Assembly: GCA_028673005.1 (NCBI GenBank)
Contig: CM054116.1
Coordinates: 82,100,572-82,164,571 of the forward strand
Direction of reading: 5' to 3'
Source: Tanypteryx hageni
Taxonomy: Eukaryota; Arthropoda; Insecta; Odonata; Petaluridae
DNA length: 64,000 bases
The notes below the pieces were generated by a model that did no database searches, had not been told where the DNA came from, and saw only the letters and a program-made list of their open reading frames with translations. Both the position numbers and the translations under genes were made by a program. This document shows, one piece after another, positions 1 through 12,579 of the stretch. Positions within the stretch are counted from its first letter, which is position 1. Each line of letters begins with the position of its first letter.

Positions 1-714
1 TTCACGATGAAATTAAAAGCGTAAAATTTCAAAACCATTAAACCCCCAAGAGGTTGGACCTAGAAAAATCAAACATGCCGGAAAAAGGCCTGGGTTCGAC
101 TCCAGGAGCCGATTATATTTTCCCATATGTTTACACGTAATTTTCGATTTTTCAATCTGCAAGATTTTCTACCATCACTCATCTAAATATGCACATTCGT
201 ACCGATTTTATTTGTTTTTGCTTTATCCAACGGACAAAACTATAAATTATTTTATTCTTGCAATGTTTAGGTGTTATATAACTTCTCAGGAGAGCGTTCA
301 TTCAACATATTAGCACTAATAAAGAATAAACTGAGATGAAAAATGCGGGATGATCGGCTAAAGGCATTAACACTGCCGAGAACTGACAGGGAACTGTTTC
401 GAGAAATCTGCTTAGAAACCATCATTAAGAACTTTGTTCATGCTAAAATATGAAAGCATGACATTTGTTAGATATCTGCATAGTAGCCTAAATTTTGAAA
501 CATGTATGCTCCTAAGATAATATAGCCCATGTTGCTTGAAAACTTAATTGAAAGACACATTTCTGTATTTTTGTCGTTTATGAAAAATATGTGGCGGCTC
601 ATGTTCAGAACGTCAACCAGAATTTACACAGTATACGTATTGAATACATATTACTTCGAATATTTATATTTTTAAATATTTCTACATGTAAAAAATTCTT
701 TTAAAATATATTTT

Positions 715-815
715 TGGTGAATTACCACTGAAGACGGTAGCTTTGTAGCCGAAATGCGCATATAGTTTTTTAACCTTGTTGTGGCCATTGAAGATAACTA
801 AGGCAAGTACATTAT
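715..815 (+). repeat. Half copy of the palindromic MITE family seen whole at 15001-15230
   Basis: The stretch with CCACTGAAGACGGTAGC, then GTAGCCGAAATGCGCAT and CTTGTTGTGGCCATTGAAG, reads as a diverged version of the reverse complement of the left half of the MITE at 15001-15230. Order and spacing of the matching blocks are the same. The other arm is missing. Related blocks also occur near 24175-24260, 24965-25110 and 25955-26045. Confidence 0.6.
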
Positions 816-1392
816 TTAAATTGTTAGTTCTTGAATAGAATTTGAATGATAAAAGTACTTATAGATTTGATCAGACTGCCTTTTTAATGATATTTATCAC
901 CTAGAAATATCACACTCACAAATGATACTTATGACCATTGTCTTTATTTTTTGTGTTTGCCATGTGGACAGTACTACAAGAGCCCCCTTGTTTTAAGCGC
1001 CCCGGGTCTCCTAAAGCCTTAAACCTGCCCTGGCACTTAGGCAACTATTATCGGTGATGATTGACCGGTAGTAGACACTAAAATATAAAAACTCCTTTTT
1101 TAGAATATAATACCGGTGAATCGCCATTAATGGCGACTGCATTCCATCCGAAATGTGTAGATCGTTCTTTTAAATCTTTTATGTTTATTCCTGTTACCGA
1201 AGCTAACAACTTAAATTTAATCTCATCATGAAAAATAATAAAATCGCCTAAATTTAGACGATAAATTTCTTCTTTTATAAAAAGGAAATTTCTCGGTTTA
1301 AATTTGTTCAAAACAAAATATTGGTATCGTTTCATGGAATTGCTTAAGATTTAAATGGGCAAGCTTATATTGTACCGCAACCGGGCAAGTGT

Positions 1393-1919
1393 GGTCAGAT
1401 TTGACCCCATATATTTAAATAGTTAGTAACTTAACTAAAGGAGTACGGATTATTTTTTAAAATTTAGTAATAATGAAATGGTTAAGAAATATTAGTTGCA
1501 TAAAATTTTAAATATTATATTTGTTTATTGATGATTTTGATAATTCATTTATTTCCTTACAATGGGAAAAATTTTAATATAATGGTATGAAAATAACTAC
1601 ATAATAAAATTACAATTTTTATGCAACATTTTTTACATTTACAACAATACCTATATATAATCTCCACAATTATACATGTATACTTTAGCTATTTAAAATT
1701 CTTACACTCATTACATATAGTTAGTTAGTAGTGGGGTCAAGAATGACCCCATACCTACATTTATTATTTATCTTGTTATGTGAAACAAATTATAATAAGT
1801 TTCATTCACATAGAAGGAACTTAGGAGTAAATAAACACATACAAAAATCGAGAAGTTGCATAAAGTAAAACTTCTCACAATAATATGTAAACTAACTAAG
1901 TTGGGTCAAATATGACCCC
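1393..1919. repeat. Three GGGTCA-N4-TGACCC palindromes
   Basis: Inverted repeats with a four-base spacer occur three times: GGTCA-GATT-TGACC at 1393-1406, GGGGTCA-AGAA-TGACCCC at 1733-1750, and GGGTCA-AATA-TGACCC at 1903-1918. Spacers differ while arms are conserved. The arms resemble nuclear-receptor half-sites, but repeated palindromes of this sort are also common at transposon ends, so no function is assigned. Confidence 0.5.
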
Positions 1920-2907
1920 GCCTCCCGTTTAAAGGTTAAGACGCGTTATATGAATTTAAACAGAAAACATTAATTGAAGTTTGCAGACATTAGCGTAAAT
2001 AGCTATCACAGAAAACTTGTTAGCATTTTTGCGTTCTTATTTATATTACAATAGTCAAATACAGGTTTCCCTCACTTTATGTGGGTTTACTTAATGCGAA
2101 TTTGTTATTATGAGACAAACTTATTGCTACCGAAATTTCCTTTTTTGCGTCTTTGATTCGCTCTTATGCGGTTAAGTGGCCAGTGTAATACAAATGCAAG
2201 AAAGTTCTGCCCTACACGGCAAGGCAGCCATTCAGTCTCTCATTATCTTTTATGCTTTGCGTATTGTACTCCAGTAAAAGAGATGAGAGTGGAGAAGTTA
2301 TTGTATATTGGAGATGAGAGGGAGATTTCGTGTGATATTGTTTGAGCACACATGAGATGTTTTCTCCTTGACCGCGGAACTTGCGTTTGGCCATGACAAC
2401 CCTCCATCGCAACACACTTGTGGTCGTCTACTTCCTTTTATTGACTAGTATAATTTACAGTGTTAATTGTTTTAAGTTGGTATTTAGAGCATAAGAAGTC
2501 GTTATGGAGCAAAAGAAGAGCGTCTTGGAGGGGAGTTAGAATTGCTTGTGGATCTTTTGCATGTAAATATGGGTTCTGTTTATGCGAATTTGCTTTATGG
2601 CTCACTTTCCTGGAACGCAAGCCCCGCATAAAGAGAGGAAAACCTGTACTAATAAGTTGCCTATTAAAAATATAGAATTGAAGGAATTTGACAACCGCAT
2701 TGTACGCAGAAAATAGTGCGAATCTTTCTAAATTGACTACTATTAAATTGTCTGTGTAGCCACTATATCTACAAAATGATAGTTCACATATCAAATCTAT
2801 TATTTCGATCAAAATCTTTAGCCGATTATATGATTATATTTAATGTGAAAACTTATGAATGATTTAACTTGAAAATTTATACAGAATGGCTTTTTACATT
2901 TTTATTA

Positions 2908-3940
2908 GGGACGTGCGAACGCCAAATTTTCAGATCGAGCCGAACATTGCTGAAGAATTCGAGTTTCGAGCCAAGCTTGAGCCTATTTTTAAAACTAAAT
3001 TTAACCATTTATTTTTGGTAGCATACAATCATTTGCAAAGCCTTTTTTCATTTTATATTTAATATTTATTTTTATTAGTTTCTTCCAAAAATACAAAGTT
3101 ATAACTAAAAATGAAACCAGATTGATCCAGAGATTTTTTTGTAAATCATCTGTCAAACAGGCAAAGACCCTTGTAAATGCTTATTTTATTCATAAACCAT
3201 ATCTTTTAACTTCAACTTAAATATAGCAGATAACGGAAAAAATAAAGGCATTGATAAACTGGTCTTATTAGTACATAACACAGAAATTATCTAAACGTAG
3301 AAGTTGATGCAGAAAAAAAGAAACAATAACTTCGCTAATCATCAGCTTTTAAATATTTTCAGCATGTTGATAAAATAATTTTTAAGTAATTGATACATAT
3401 TTTGGAAGTTTCTGTTAAAAATTGCATTGACATATAATACTTTTAAAACATTGTCCCAAAATTTGAATTGGTATGTTTCATTATTAATTAAAGAACAACA
3501 TTTAACATATTTTAATTATAAAAAGGCTTAAAGTATTTATTAAAATCTTAAATTTCAGCATAGTATATTTTACCAACATATCAAAAGGTCAAATATAATA
3601 TTCTAATAACTAGAATGATTCATTAAACATTATATTAGATAAAATATTTTCATCACATTGAAATAATCTTATGTTGGACAGAAAACTATAAAACAAAGAA
3701 TAAGTGAATGAGCTAAGCCTGTTGGAGGTCTGCACACTCTACCTATCCTCTGTGTCCCTAAAAAAGAAGTTATATATTTCAAGTTGTGATGAAGGAAACC
3801 CAATTGCTCCATGTTTTCTGGCCTGAGATTCCTATCTTCGTACAGTAACTGTATTTCTTGCAGTTGAGAACAACCTCTCACTAGCTACTTGCGTGGCTGA
3901 TATTGACAGATAATGTCGAGCAATAGGTTGCAAGTAATTG
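2908..3940 (-). mobile_element. Remnant of a hAT transposon (Ac/ZBED-like)
   Basis: Two pieces support this. At 2908 the sequence TAGGGACGTGCGAA, followed by TTCGAG-type repeats, looks like a hAT terminus. At about 3785-3940 on the minus strand, a frameshifted and stop-containing stretch encodes something like the hAT C-terminal dimerisation region: a SERLFST-like segment, then LRPENMEQLGFLHHNL. The other end was not found, so limits are approximate. The transposase is dead. Confidence 0.5.
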
Positions 3941-4254
3941 TACTATTTTCTATTATGTTTCCATCATTCTAAAGGATCTTCAAGACTACGTATAACTAAC
4001 TCATCCAAGTAGGTAGAAATTTGATCTTGTACGCATTGCTCAGTATTCATTACAGGATTATTTTTCACAATTTAACCATTGTTCCATTCATAATTTGTTA
4101 CACAGGCAAAGTTGTGGGCCATTTTTGTGTTTAAATATTTACGCTCTATACAAATACTTTTCAAACCAAATACGTGATATATTTTATTTCATATTGATAA
4201 AATATATTGTCTGCTAAATTTATACGTGTAATTGATACAAAACTATAAGTTATA

Positions 4255-5990
4255 ACTAGGCTTGGTAGATTTCGACGTTTAATTTCCGTAGAGATTTTCG
4301 ATGAATATCGATGCTTAAAATTACTACTTGGCAAAATTCGAAGATAAAATATTATTTTATCTTTTACAGTAAAAGGTATACAACACAAAGTATATACAGT
4401 AACAAGTAGGTTTATTTAAATCGTTAATTTGATCATTTACTAATAAAATCGCCACTTTGAAACAAGAAAATCGCCACATTTGAGCCGGCCACGAGATTTT
4501 GCGTGCTTTTTCTTTTGGGGTTATGAGAAAATGTCCAGGAACCGATTGTAGTACGGGAATCTAAATCCGTTACACGCCGTGTTAGTTCAACGTATGCACG
4601 CCTTTTACTAAACCAAATTAGCGCCTTGCATATTAATCACGAGAATATTATTGCTGTTCTACCTAACTGAAACTTATTGTTAGTATATTTTTAATGTCTA
4701 ATATCGTAAGCTGCTATGTCCAATTCCAGATACCTCTGATTTAGTATAATTCTTCCAATCGCGTCGTTGACAAATATATTTATAAAGCGAATGTAAATAG
4801 TAAATTATGCTTTACCTCCTGAAATTGTATAATGGAAACTAGAAAATTTATGAAATTCAAACAACATGCTGTTGCTTTTACGGAGAAACATTCTTAAAGA
4901 AAGAATTTTCGAGTTCAGCTTAAAGGCTTTTAGACATTCGTTGATGCCAATTAAGGACTAATCAAGGAAAAAACATTAATGCTATATTTATCGTTAGCCG
5001 TCAAAAAAGAATCTATTACCTTACTTTGTATCATTTGATATCATTAATCACTGCACTAAATATTTTCTTTATTTAATATTAACTATATAGAGAAAAAATT
5101 TGACATAATTACTCAGCATTCGTTCAACAGTCTTACCTCAAATCCTGATTAAAGTTTTATTTTCCAATCGGCAAAATATTTTAGAGCAAATAGAAAATAA
5201 ATATTAATCCTTAATCCCTCTTCAATTTTAAGTAACGATTGCTAATTTATGTGCAACTTTTTTAAACCATTATATATAAAATGTAATTAACTAACCTGTA
5301 GAAAATAATGATGGAGTCAAAAGTAAGAAAGAGAAACGATCCTTCCTGAATAACTTTTACAATTAGAGAGATACTGCCAAAAGAGTGGGTTTGGTGCATA
5401 CGGAGAAGGGGTGGAAATGCATAAAGCAACGTCCATCTTTAGGAAAAACCTTAGCAACGAATCGAGAAACATTTGTTTCCGGAATACACTCCACAGCGTA
5501 GATACATGGAAGGGGAGGAAAAACGATTATCTGGCTATCTTCAAACACCACCGAAGTTTCTTCCTTCCGAACCTCGTTGAACAGGGCTCGAGTAACTCCC
5601 AGCAGGATATATTCATGACCTTATCTGTATAGAGGCGCTCTTGAAACATCCAACCATTAGGTCGGCAAATATATTCTCAGAAGCGTGAGTTTTTCAAAGG
5701 GACGCATATTTGAGTGTAAGAAAATATGTACCCTTCTTTTAGTCCCACTGTTAATGCAAGTCCCGAAAAGGAGCGAAAGCGTAGATAATATTGAGAAAAA
5801 AGTAAACAGAAACGACTTTAGTATTATAATTCAGAAGAAAATAGGTTTTTAGAAATACGATACATTTTTCCATCTTGTTGGAAAATCGACGCTTATCCGC
5901 AACTATTCATTTTCGTCGATTTTGAAAATTTCAAAAATCGACGGCTATCGACGTTTATCGATTTTAATCGAATCCTACCAAGTTGTAGGA
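4255..5990. mobile_element. Candidate non-autonomous element bounded by CTTGGTAG inverted ends
   Basis: The left end (about 4255) reads CTAGGCTTGGTAGATTTCGA. The right end (about 5988), reverse complemented, reads CTACAACTTGGTAGGATTCG. The inner part of the right end, 5885-5975, is full of ATCGA/TCGAT repeats. No target-site duplication and no transposase could be found, so the pair could be coincidental or two separate fragments. No gene is seen between them. Confidence 0.3.
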
Positions 5991-6019
5991 AATTTAATTT
6001 CGACGACCTTTATTATTAT

Positions 6020-6085
6020 GTAACCTATTTGGAATTTCTAGAAATATTACAGATATGGAGCAAGTCATGTGGTGTGGTTCAGGTT
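6020..6085. repeat. Solo end of the repeat family found at 43.5, 47.2 and 52.5 kb
   Basis: The stretch containing GTAACCTATTTGGAATTT and CAGATATGGAGCAAGTCATG is nearly the same as 51907-51960, the right end of the large repeat that carries the inverted array. Only this end is present here. Confidence 0.5.
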
Positions 6086-6458
6086 TTCATCTCATGAGAA
6101 TGAAAAACGATGCATCTCTATTTTAATGTTGAAATGTTTTGACATAATAAGACTTGTAAAAAAGAATTGCCACAAAAAATGTAACTTTGTTAATTTGCCG
6201 AGTTTTATGCATTGAAGCTATTATAATCCAATGTATCTCCAATGCGTTTACTAAAACGGCGCCTTGGCGTCCGATGACATACTGTATTTTCAGATATGGT
6301 CACTATAGCAGTTAGAAAAAGAAATTTAATTATCTGAAATGCTTGGCACATCAAAGTCTAAATCCAGAGAAAAACGCAATTTCAACTTCCACATGCGTGA
6401 TAGAAAATATCAATCTTAGAGCGATCTTTTATGTAATAGAGTGATAAATATTGCTACT

Positions 6459-7057
6459 TTAGTTTAATCGTTGTCTTCTTCTTGCGTTGACGTCGGCAAA
6501 TTTTTCTATAAAGTCATCAACATTCAGCTTGGATGCTCGTTTATTCTCAATCCCCAAAATTGCCAGGCTGCTTAGTCTTGTCTGACTAATAGAGTTCCGT
6601 AAATAGGTTTTTATTAATTTAACTTTGAGGATGATCTCTCAGCACTCGCAGTCGTGACTGTCAATGACAAAAAGAGCATACATACATCTAGAAGACTGGA
6701 AGCTATCGCACTGTTCTCCACTAATACCAGATTTGCATGGTCTCTAACACTACTTTGTTTTTGTATAGCCGATCTCTGTGCCATTCTTAAAAACTGCATC
6801 TGTTCTGGGAACTGAGGGGAAAGATCATCGAGGTAGACAGTCCATTCGCATTTTTTGTGTAATTCCTCATCAGAGATGTTAGCCAGTATTTTAGGAAATA
6901 ATAATTTAAAACTACTCCATATATCTTTCATTGACTTTAATCTATTCTGGATTTGACAAATTACAATATCTAATGTTACATATAAGACAGATACTTTGAA
7001 GTGAAACTCTATATTAATTAATGATTCAACTTCAAACGCAGCAATGCTACCTTTACG
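6459..7057 (-). pseudogene. Transposase of ZMYM1/DUF4371 hAT, C-terminal part (broken)
   Basis: This is the continuation of the reading frame interrupted at 10471. It holds the typical C-terminal hAT dimerisation block: LTVTTASAERSSSKLN, then TYLRNSISQTRLSSLAILGI after a one-base frameshift near 6615, ending RRRQRLN at a TAA at 6459-6461. In the family the SAERSFSKL-like motif forms part of the dimer/catalytic fold. The break from the N-terminal part lies exactly at the CCTTTACG target site of the inserted hAT. Confidence 0.75.
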
Positions 7058-10000
7058 TAGGCTGACCGTACGTCCCGTTTTCGGGCCGTTTCCAGACCGT
7101 CCCGTCGTTTTCGGCAAAAAAAGTCATTTGGTTCAAAGCATTTCGAGATTAAAATTCAGATTTTCCAATTTTCTCAAAATATGGATAATATTAGATTTTA
7201 ACTGAGAATATTTCTCTGTTTAGGAAAGTGAGAATAAGGCTAAGTTGTCATTTTATAGAACTGGTACACAGATTTATTTGTCTGCCCGTTTCCGTGAGCT
7301 CCGGATCTTTCAATGTTTAAGCTGAGTAGCTAGTTGCATCTTTGTTGCGGAGTTAATCGAGGTATACAAACAAATCAAGGCCGACGCATCAATATTGTCA
7401 CAGAATAAGAACCAGAAAATTTAATAACTATGAAAAACCACATTTTGAATAGAATTGCTTAGTTTGATTACATTATTGTCTTAGTGATCATTTTTTATCT
7501 TGCTCGATATTAAGCAAATATTATTTACTTTCATTTCGTAAATTACATTTCTTATAAGTTGGCTGAGATTTACAAGCTTTTAAAATAATTTTTTATATGT
7601 ATATTTTTAGTAACCCATAATAATAAGAAAATGGCGAAGAGAATTTGTTCATTTAACGATGACCTGCAAATAGAGTTTAAATTTATTAAACAGGACTGTA
7701 CTTTCGTAAATGACAGTTCTAAGGTGTACTGTGGAATCTGCGGTGTTCATTTTTCAGTTGCTCATGGAGGTAAAAGTGACATAAATCAACAGCTGCAAAA
7801 CCGAAGACATAAAGATGCAAAAAATGTAGCAGGGGCTTGTAAATGTATCAGCTTATTTCTTCACCAGAGGATTTGACAGGTGAAAAAATTGCAGCCAGTG
7901 AAGCTCTTTTTTCATCTCATACAGTGCGTCACGGTCAGAGTTTTCGCACAAATGACTGTTTGTCTAGTTTGATCAAAAAGATTTACCAACCTAAGTTTTC
8001 ATCTGCCCGTACCAAATCGGAAGCAATTATTTGCAGTGTTTTGTCAACTTATGTATTAGAGCAAGTTTCCGTGGATTTAATTAAAAGCAATAGTGTATAT
8101 ATTAGTTTAGATGCTTCAAACAAAAAAGAGAACAAACTTTTTCCTGTTGCTGTTCGGTATTTCTTACCAGATAATGGTGTTCGAACTAAAATCTTAGAGT
8201 TTGCTTCCTTACCTGGTAAAACATCCGATTTAAAATGCAACCTGCTAATTGACGTTGAAAATAAGTATTGTTTGCAAAACAAGATTGTAGGATTTTTTGC
8301 CGATAAAGCAAACACCATTTTTGGCGGTTGTAACAGAAATAGTCATAATAATACGTATACGTATATGGCGTTAACTTGAAAATGGACTTTCAAGAAATGT
8401 TATTGGAATTGGTTGCGGTGCACATATCATGTGCTATTGACTGTTTGCCATTTGATGTTGAATGCTTTGCCGTTAATGTTTACAATTATTTTCACATATA
8501 TGCAGTTAGAGTTCATGAGCTCAAAGACTTGTAAATTTGCAGGAGAAGATTATTCCAAGTTATTAGAACATGGAAACACAAGATTTTTATCCTTAGGACC
8601 TGCGTTAGACAGAATACTAGAAATGTTTAATGTGTTACGTTCTTACTTTCTTTCACAAAAAAGTGTCCAATGACTTCGAAAACCTATTTGAAGATTCCTA
8701 CCTAAAATTATGGTAATCATTTGCCAGAGATCAAATTTCAACATTTCAGAAGCAGTAGAATCTATAGGAAAAACAGATGTTTCGTCAATTGAAGTAGCCT
8801 TGGGTGTTAAATCTTTTAATGAAGTCCTTATTGCAAGGAATGAAGAAAGTTTTATTACAACATATGTAAGAATTCAACTTAAGTCGCTGGTGGAATATAA
8901 AAAGATAAATGAATCCGAGTTTTATGAATTCGTTTCAATTTTTATTCTACTAGTATAGATTATTTGGAAAAGTGGGAAAAAAGCTTTGGGGTATCTGAAA
9001 GGTTTTAATGGATATTGTTGAAACAGTTAACTCAGTGGAAAGAGTTACATAACGGTTTGGAAGAAATTAAAGATCATTTCAGTCGCGTAGGAGTAGATCA
9101 AACACAATTATTTGACCAATGGGTTTGTATGAAATCCATCATAACTAGAAAGATAGGAATTTGGATCTCAGAACATATATCTACCTCAAATAAATGGGTC
9201 GAAATATTTTTGGAAATGAATTTCAAATCTGTAGCCTATGAAGATTAAAAAAAAATCGTCGAATTGGTGTTACGTCTTCCAGGAAATACTGCCTCAGTTG
9301 ATAAAATATTCTTTCTCATGAACAAAATTTTGTCGAATGAAAAATCGAGAATAAGCATCGATACTATGAAAGTAATACTGATCGTGTGTGTGAACTTTTA
9401 CATGACATGACATTTATATGACAAAATTGTAAAAGATAAAAATTTGTTAAAGAAAATAAGCTCCCTAGAAAAATATAACTTAGCTTAACTACGAAACATT
9501 GATAATAAGTAAAGATATTTTAGTATTTTTTGCTTTAGTCTTCGTTTCTTGTTTAAACTGTATGAATATAATTATACTTTCTGTATTACTGAAACGCAAG
9601 AAATGTAAGTTTTTCTATGGTAAACAAGAATGAAGAACTTAGAAAAAGGAGGTTTTATGCTGTTCTTATCCTTTAATTTTTATTTTTTATCAATAAAGCA
9701 AATATTTTTTTCTATCAAAATGGTCCCTAGAATTAGCATGTTATTTATCTATTTGTTAAATAAATTGGTTCCTCACTGTTTGATTCTATCATATATATTG
9801 CTACCGAAATGAGATCAAAAGATCTTATCTAACGGTAATATTTAATTTAAAAACCCTATCTGTATCGTAAGTAAAATATTTATTTAAAAATTGTATTTTT
9901 TTCTAATAGACTTGTAAAGACTGAGTAGCGTTTCTGTCTTTTTATTTTAAACTTATCGCTCAACTTTTAAAAAATAATTTCAAGTTTATGATTAATTTTT

Positions 10001-10462
10001 ATACACTAAAATATTTCGTAATTATATTGACCTTTAGAATATATGAAATAAAAATATTCGGCTACAAATATAAAATAAGTATTTTACTATTATATTAAAA
10101 TTGAGAGCTAAAAAGGAAAGCAAACCTTTTAATAATAAATGTCATGTTTATTGGGATTGCTCTTTCCCTGAAAAAACTATGTTGACGTAGTGGAGAATAA
10201 TTTTTATCTCAAAAAGGAGCTTTTTGGGATAAAAAACGTAGTGAACTCATTTCAACTTATACTGCTGAGACCATATGAACGCATGAAGTATGGGTATTTT
10301 CTGTCTACTTAAGATAAATTACTAAATATAAATTTCCAATCTACAGAATTACTCCAATTCCTTCAATTCATGTAATTATTTTAGTGATATAAACCACCCT
10401 TTTAAAAATAGTCCCGCGAAAAAATTGTCCAGTTTTCGCCTTGTTGGGATATGGTCAGCCTA
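7058..10462 (+). mobile_element. BED-type hAT transposon, copy 1, with perfect 8-bp target duplications
   Basis: The element is 3405 bp. The left end reads TAGGCTGACCGTACGTCCCG and the right end, reverse complemented, TAGGCTGACCATATCCCAAC. The 8-bp duplication CCTTTACG lies on both sides (7050-7057 and 10463-10470) and is perfect. Subterminal sequences are rich in GGGAC and CGAAAACGGG repeats. It carries a degenerate transposase at 7631-9410. It sits inside, and antisense to, the ZMYM1-type hAT. A second copy lies at 30559-34095 in inverse orientation. Confidence 0.9.
7631..9410 (+). pseudogene. hAT transposase, BED-type zinc finger, copy 1 (broken)
   Basis: The frame opens with MAKRICSFNDDLQIEFKF, then a C-x2-C...H-x4-H finger (YCGICG, then RRHKD), followed after a frameshift near 7850 by the conserved HTVRHGQSF and KFSSARTKSEAI region. 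Next come the RNase-H-like part (ISLDASNKKENKLFPV; IVGFFADK), the LEHGNTRFLSLGPALDRIL block, and a C-terminal LVLRLPGNTASVDKIFFLMN block ending at a TGA at 9408-9410. Frameshifts and stops near 7876, 8379, 8673 and 8958 break it. The family moves DNA by cut-and-paste; this copy is not functional as read. Confidence 0.8.
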
Positions 10463-10470
10463 CCTTTACG

Positions 10471-12382
10471 GCGTGATCAATTTCCAATAAAAGGTGTTTC
10501 TATGACCCAAACTTCAGCTAGCATTTTTGCTGATGCTTTAGCTTCCTCAAACTGTCCTCTATAAGAAACTAGCTCATGTTGTGCGTTCTCTAGAAGCTGG
10601 GTGCATTTCATAAGGTGAACATCATTTGATTACAGCAACTGAGACACAGAATTGATAATTTCTAAAAATTTGCTACGAAGAAGTAATAGAAATACAAATC
10701 GAAAAATTTCGTTTAATTTTGAGATTTTCTGTTTCTTCGCGCTCATCTTTCTTTCCGGATGTCAAGATTATTTTAGAGAGACATTTCAAAACGTCCGCTA
10801 AAGGATATCTGAGCGCTAATAAAGCATCGTGATGCGATGACCAACACGTGGGAGATAGTTTTTTTAAAGTTTGCTTTTGTGTGCTACTCTGCTGAAACGA
10901 AGTAAGCATTTCCCAACGTTTGATGATATTGCCGAAAAAAGCGCAAAGCTTTTCAATGGCAGCGTAAAATGTTCTTGTTTCCGGAACACGCTCAACTGCA
11001 TCTTTAATCTCAAGGTTCAAGTTTTGAGCTGCACAGTGAATGTAACAAGCAGTTGGCTGTTTTTCTCTAATTCTTTGCTGAACACCATTATAAATTCCAC
11101 TCATATTTCGGGCACCATCTTATCCTTGACCTCGACATTTAGTCAGACCACTTTGTTCAATCGTATATACAATTTCACTTTCTAATCCAGAGGCAGACTG
11201 ATCTTTTACTTCATGAAAACCTAAAAATAATTCCCAAACTTTTACTTCTTTGGCTCTGTTGTTTTCATCAACTACAAGAGTTACATATCTGAATTTTTTA
11301 CTTAACAGATCGGTTTTAGATATATCTTGAGTCGTATCCATTATCACGGAATAAAAAGGAGCTGATTTAATTTCGTTCAGTATTTTGTTGTGCACCTACA
11401 GTGAGAGTAATTCAATAATTTCATTTTGAATAGAAGGGCTAAGGTATGTCACGCTAGTCATCTTTTTGCAAGAGATTTTGTAATACGGGATCATATTTCG
11501 ATAAAAGCTGAATGATAGATATAAAATTTCCGCTTCCTACTTGACCTATTTTCTCTCTGTCCCCTAAAAGCGATACCGCACATTGCAAGGGTCAATGTTA
11601 CATCAACTACACGACAAAGGACTTTCTTCCAAATGCTGATTCTTTTTTCAAGTTCGATATCTAATCCTGAAATAACAGCTTTCCCTTTTCGCCAAATTTC
11701 GTAGGTAACACAAACATGTAAATGTACTGCTGCAATTTTATGATCTTTAATTTTTTTTGAAAGCCCTTTCCAGTCCCTTATGCCTTTACACCACGCTGAA
11801 TTAAAGCCCTTTGTATTTCTATCATCAAAAAGCCAACACGGTTTACAGTCCAATTTTGGAGAATAACACAACCAAACTCGCGGTATTTTTTGCCCTGTAT
11901 GAGTCGTTTCATAATAATAATCTACACTGAAAGATCTAGTCTGCTTATCATCTTTCGGAAAAGGTCCGTTAGGTTTATAAGATCCATACCTAAAAATCAT
12001 TTTTTTAATTTTGGAAGAATCAATAATTTCAGAAATTTTTTTCGATCCGAAGGATACTAGAAAATCGATTTATCTAAAGAACACTCCAGCTCTGAAAATT
12101 CTTCACTCTCTAACACAAAATCTTTTTTACGGGTAAAAATAACAGAACCACCTATCATTTAACTAGGTGCATCACCACGCTGTACATTACCCACATCCTT
12201 GCATATCTCTTCAGTATCACTAAGATGTTTTTCTCACGAAGACAAGCTGAAACTCTTTCCTGGCGAGCTGGGTATTTCTTGAAAAAACTTGTCAATAATT
12301 TCGCACTCTTTTGGAGGCAACGTCCACCTTCTCGTTTTAATTTACGTTTTTGCGCACCACTTAACTGAGTTCGCTTTGACAT
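10471..12382 (-). pseudogene. Transposase of ZMYM1/DUF4371 hAT, N-terminal part (broken)
   Basis: Seen from the probable start at 12382 (MSKRTQLSGAQKRKLKR, a basic start usual for this family), then a TTF-type zinc-finger region around 11995-11700 (motif KIPRVWLCYSPK, then CKPCWLFDD), and a DUF4371/RNase-H-like part at 11395-10673 (YSVIMDTTQDIS with the catalytic-type Asp, then CAAQNLNLEIKD). Several frameshifts and stops separate these blocks, so it cannot make transposase. It continues at 7057 after the inserted hAT. Role when intact: cut-and-paste transposition. Family assignment rests on these motifs and their order. Confidence 0.75.
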
Positions 12383-12579
12383 CTGAAAATGAGGGGGTAA
12401 AAAAATTTTATATTTCAATATTAACTACTTATAGGAAGATTTCACTGAAATACACTTAATTCACAACACAATCTTACACTGCTTCATTAGGAGTAATAAT
12501 GAGAAAATTGCCAATCAAAGCGGACATTAACGTTTTCATTTCTGTTGTCACTAACTTTTGAATTCAATGATATGCAACT

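Larger units (their letters stand above)
1..2900. other. Repeat-rich intergenic stretch, no host gene seen
   Basis: I see no coding exon I can support here. The stretch is AT-rich and holds a tRNA B-box-like motif (GGGTTCGACTCCAG, 92-105), half of a palindromic MITE (about 715-815), a hAT-like 3' end (reverse complement CAGGGCAGGTTTAAG, 1018-1032) and three GGGTCA palindromes (1393-1919). Short open frames at 1078-1335, 2212-2415 and 2438-2812 (minus) have no recognisable domain. Confidence 0.5.
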
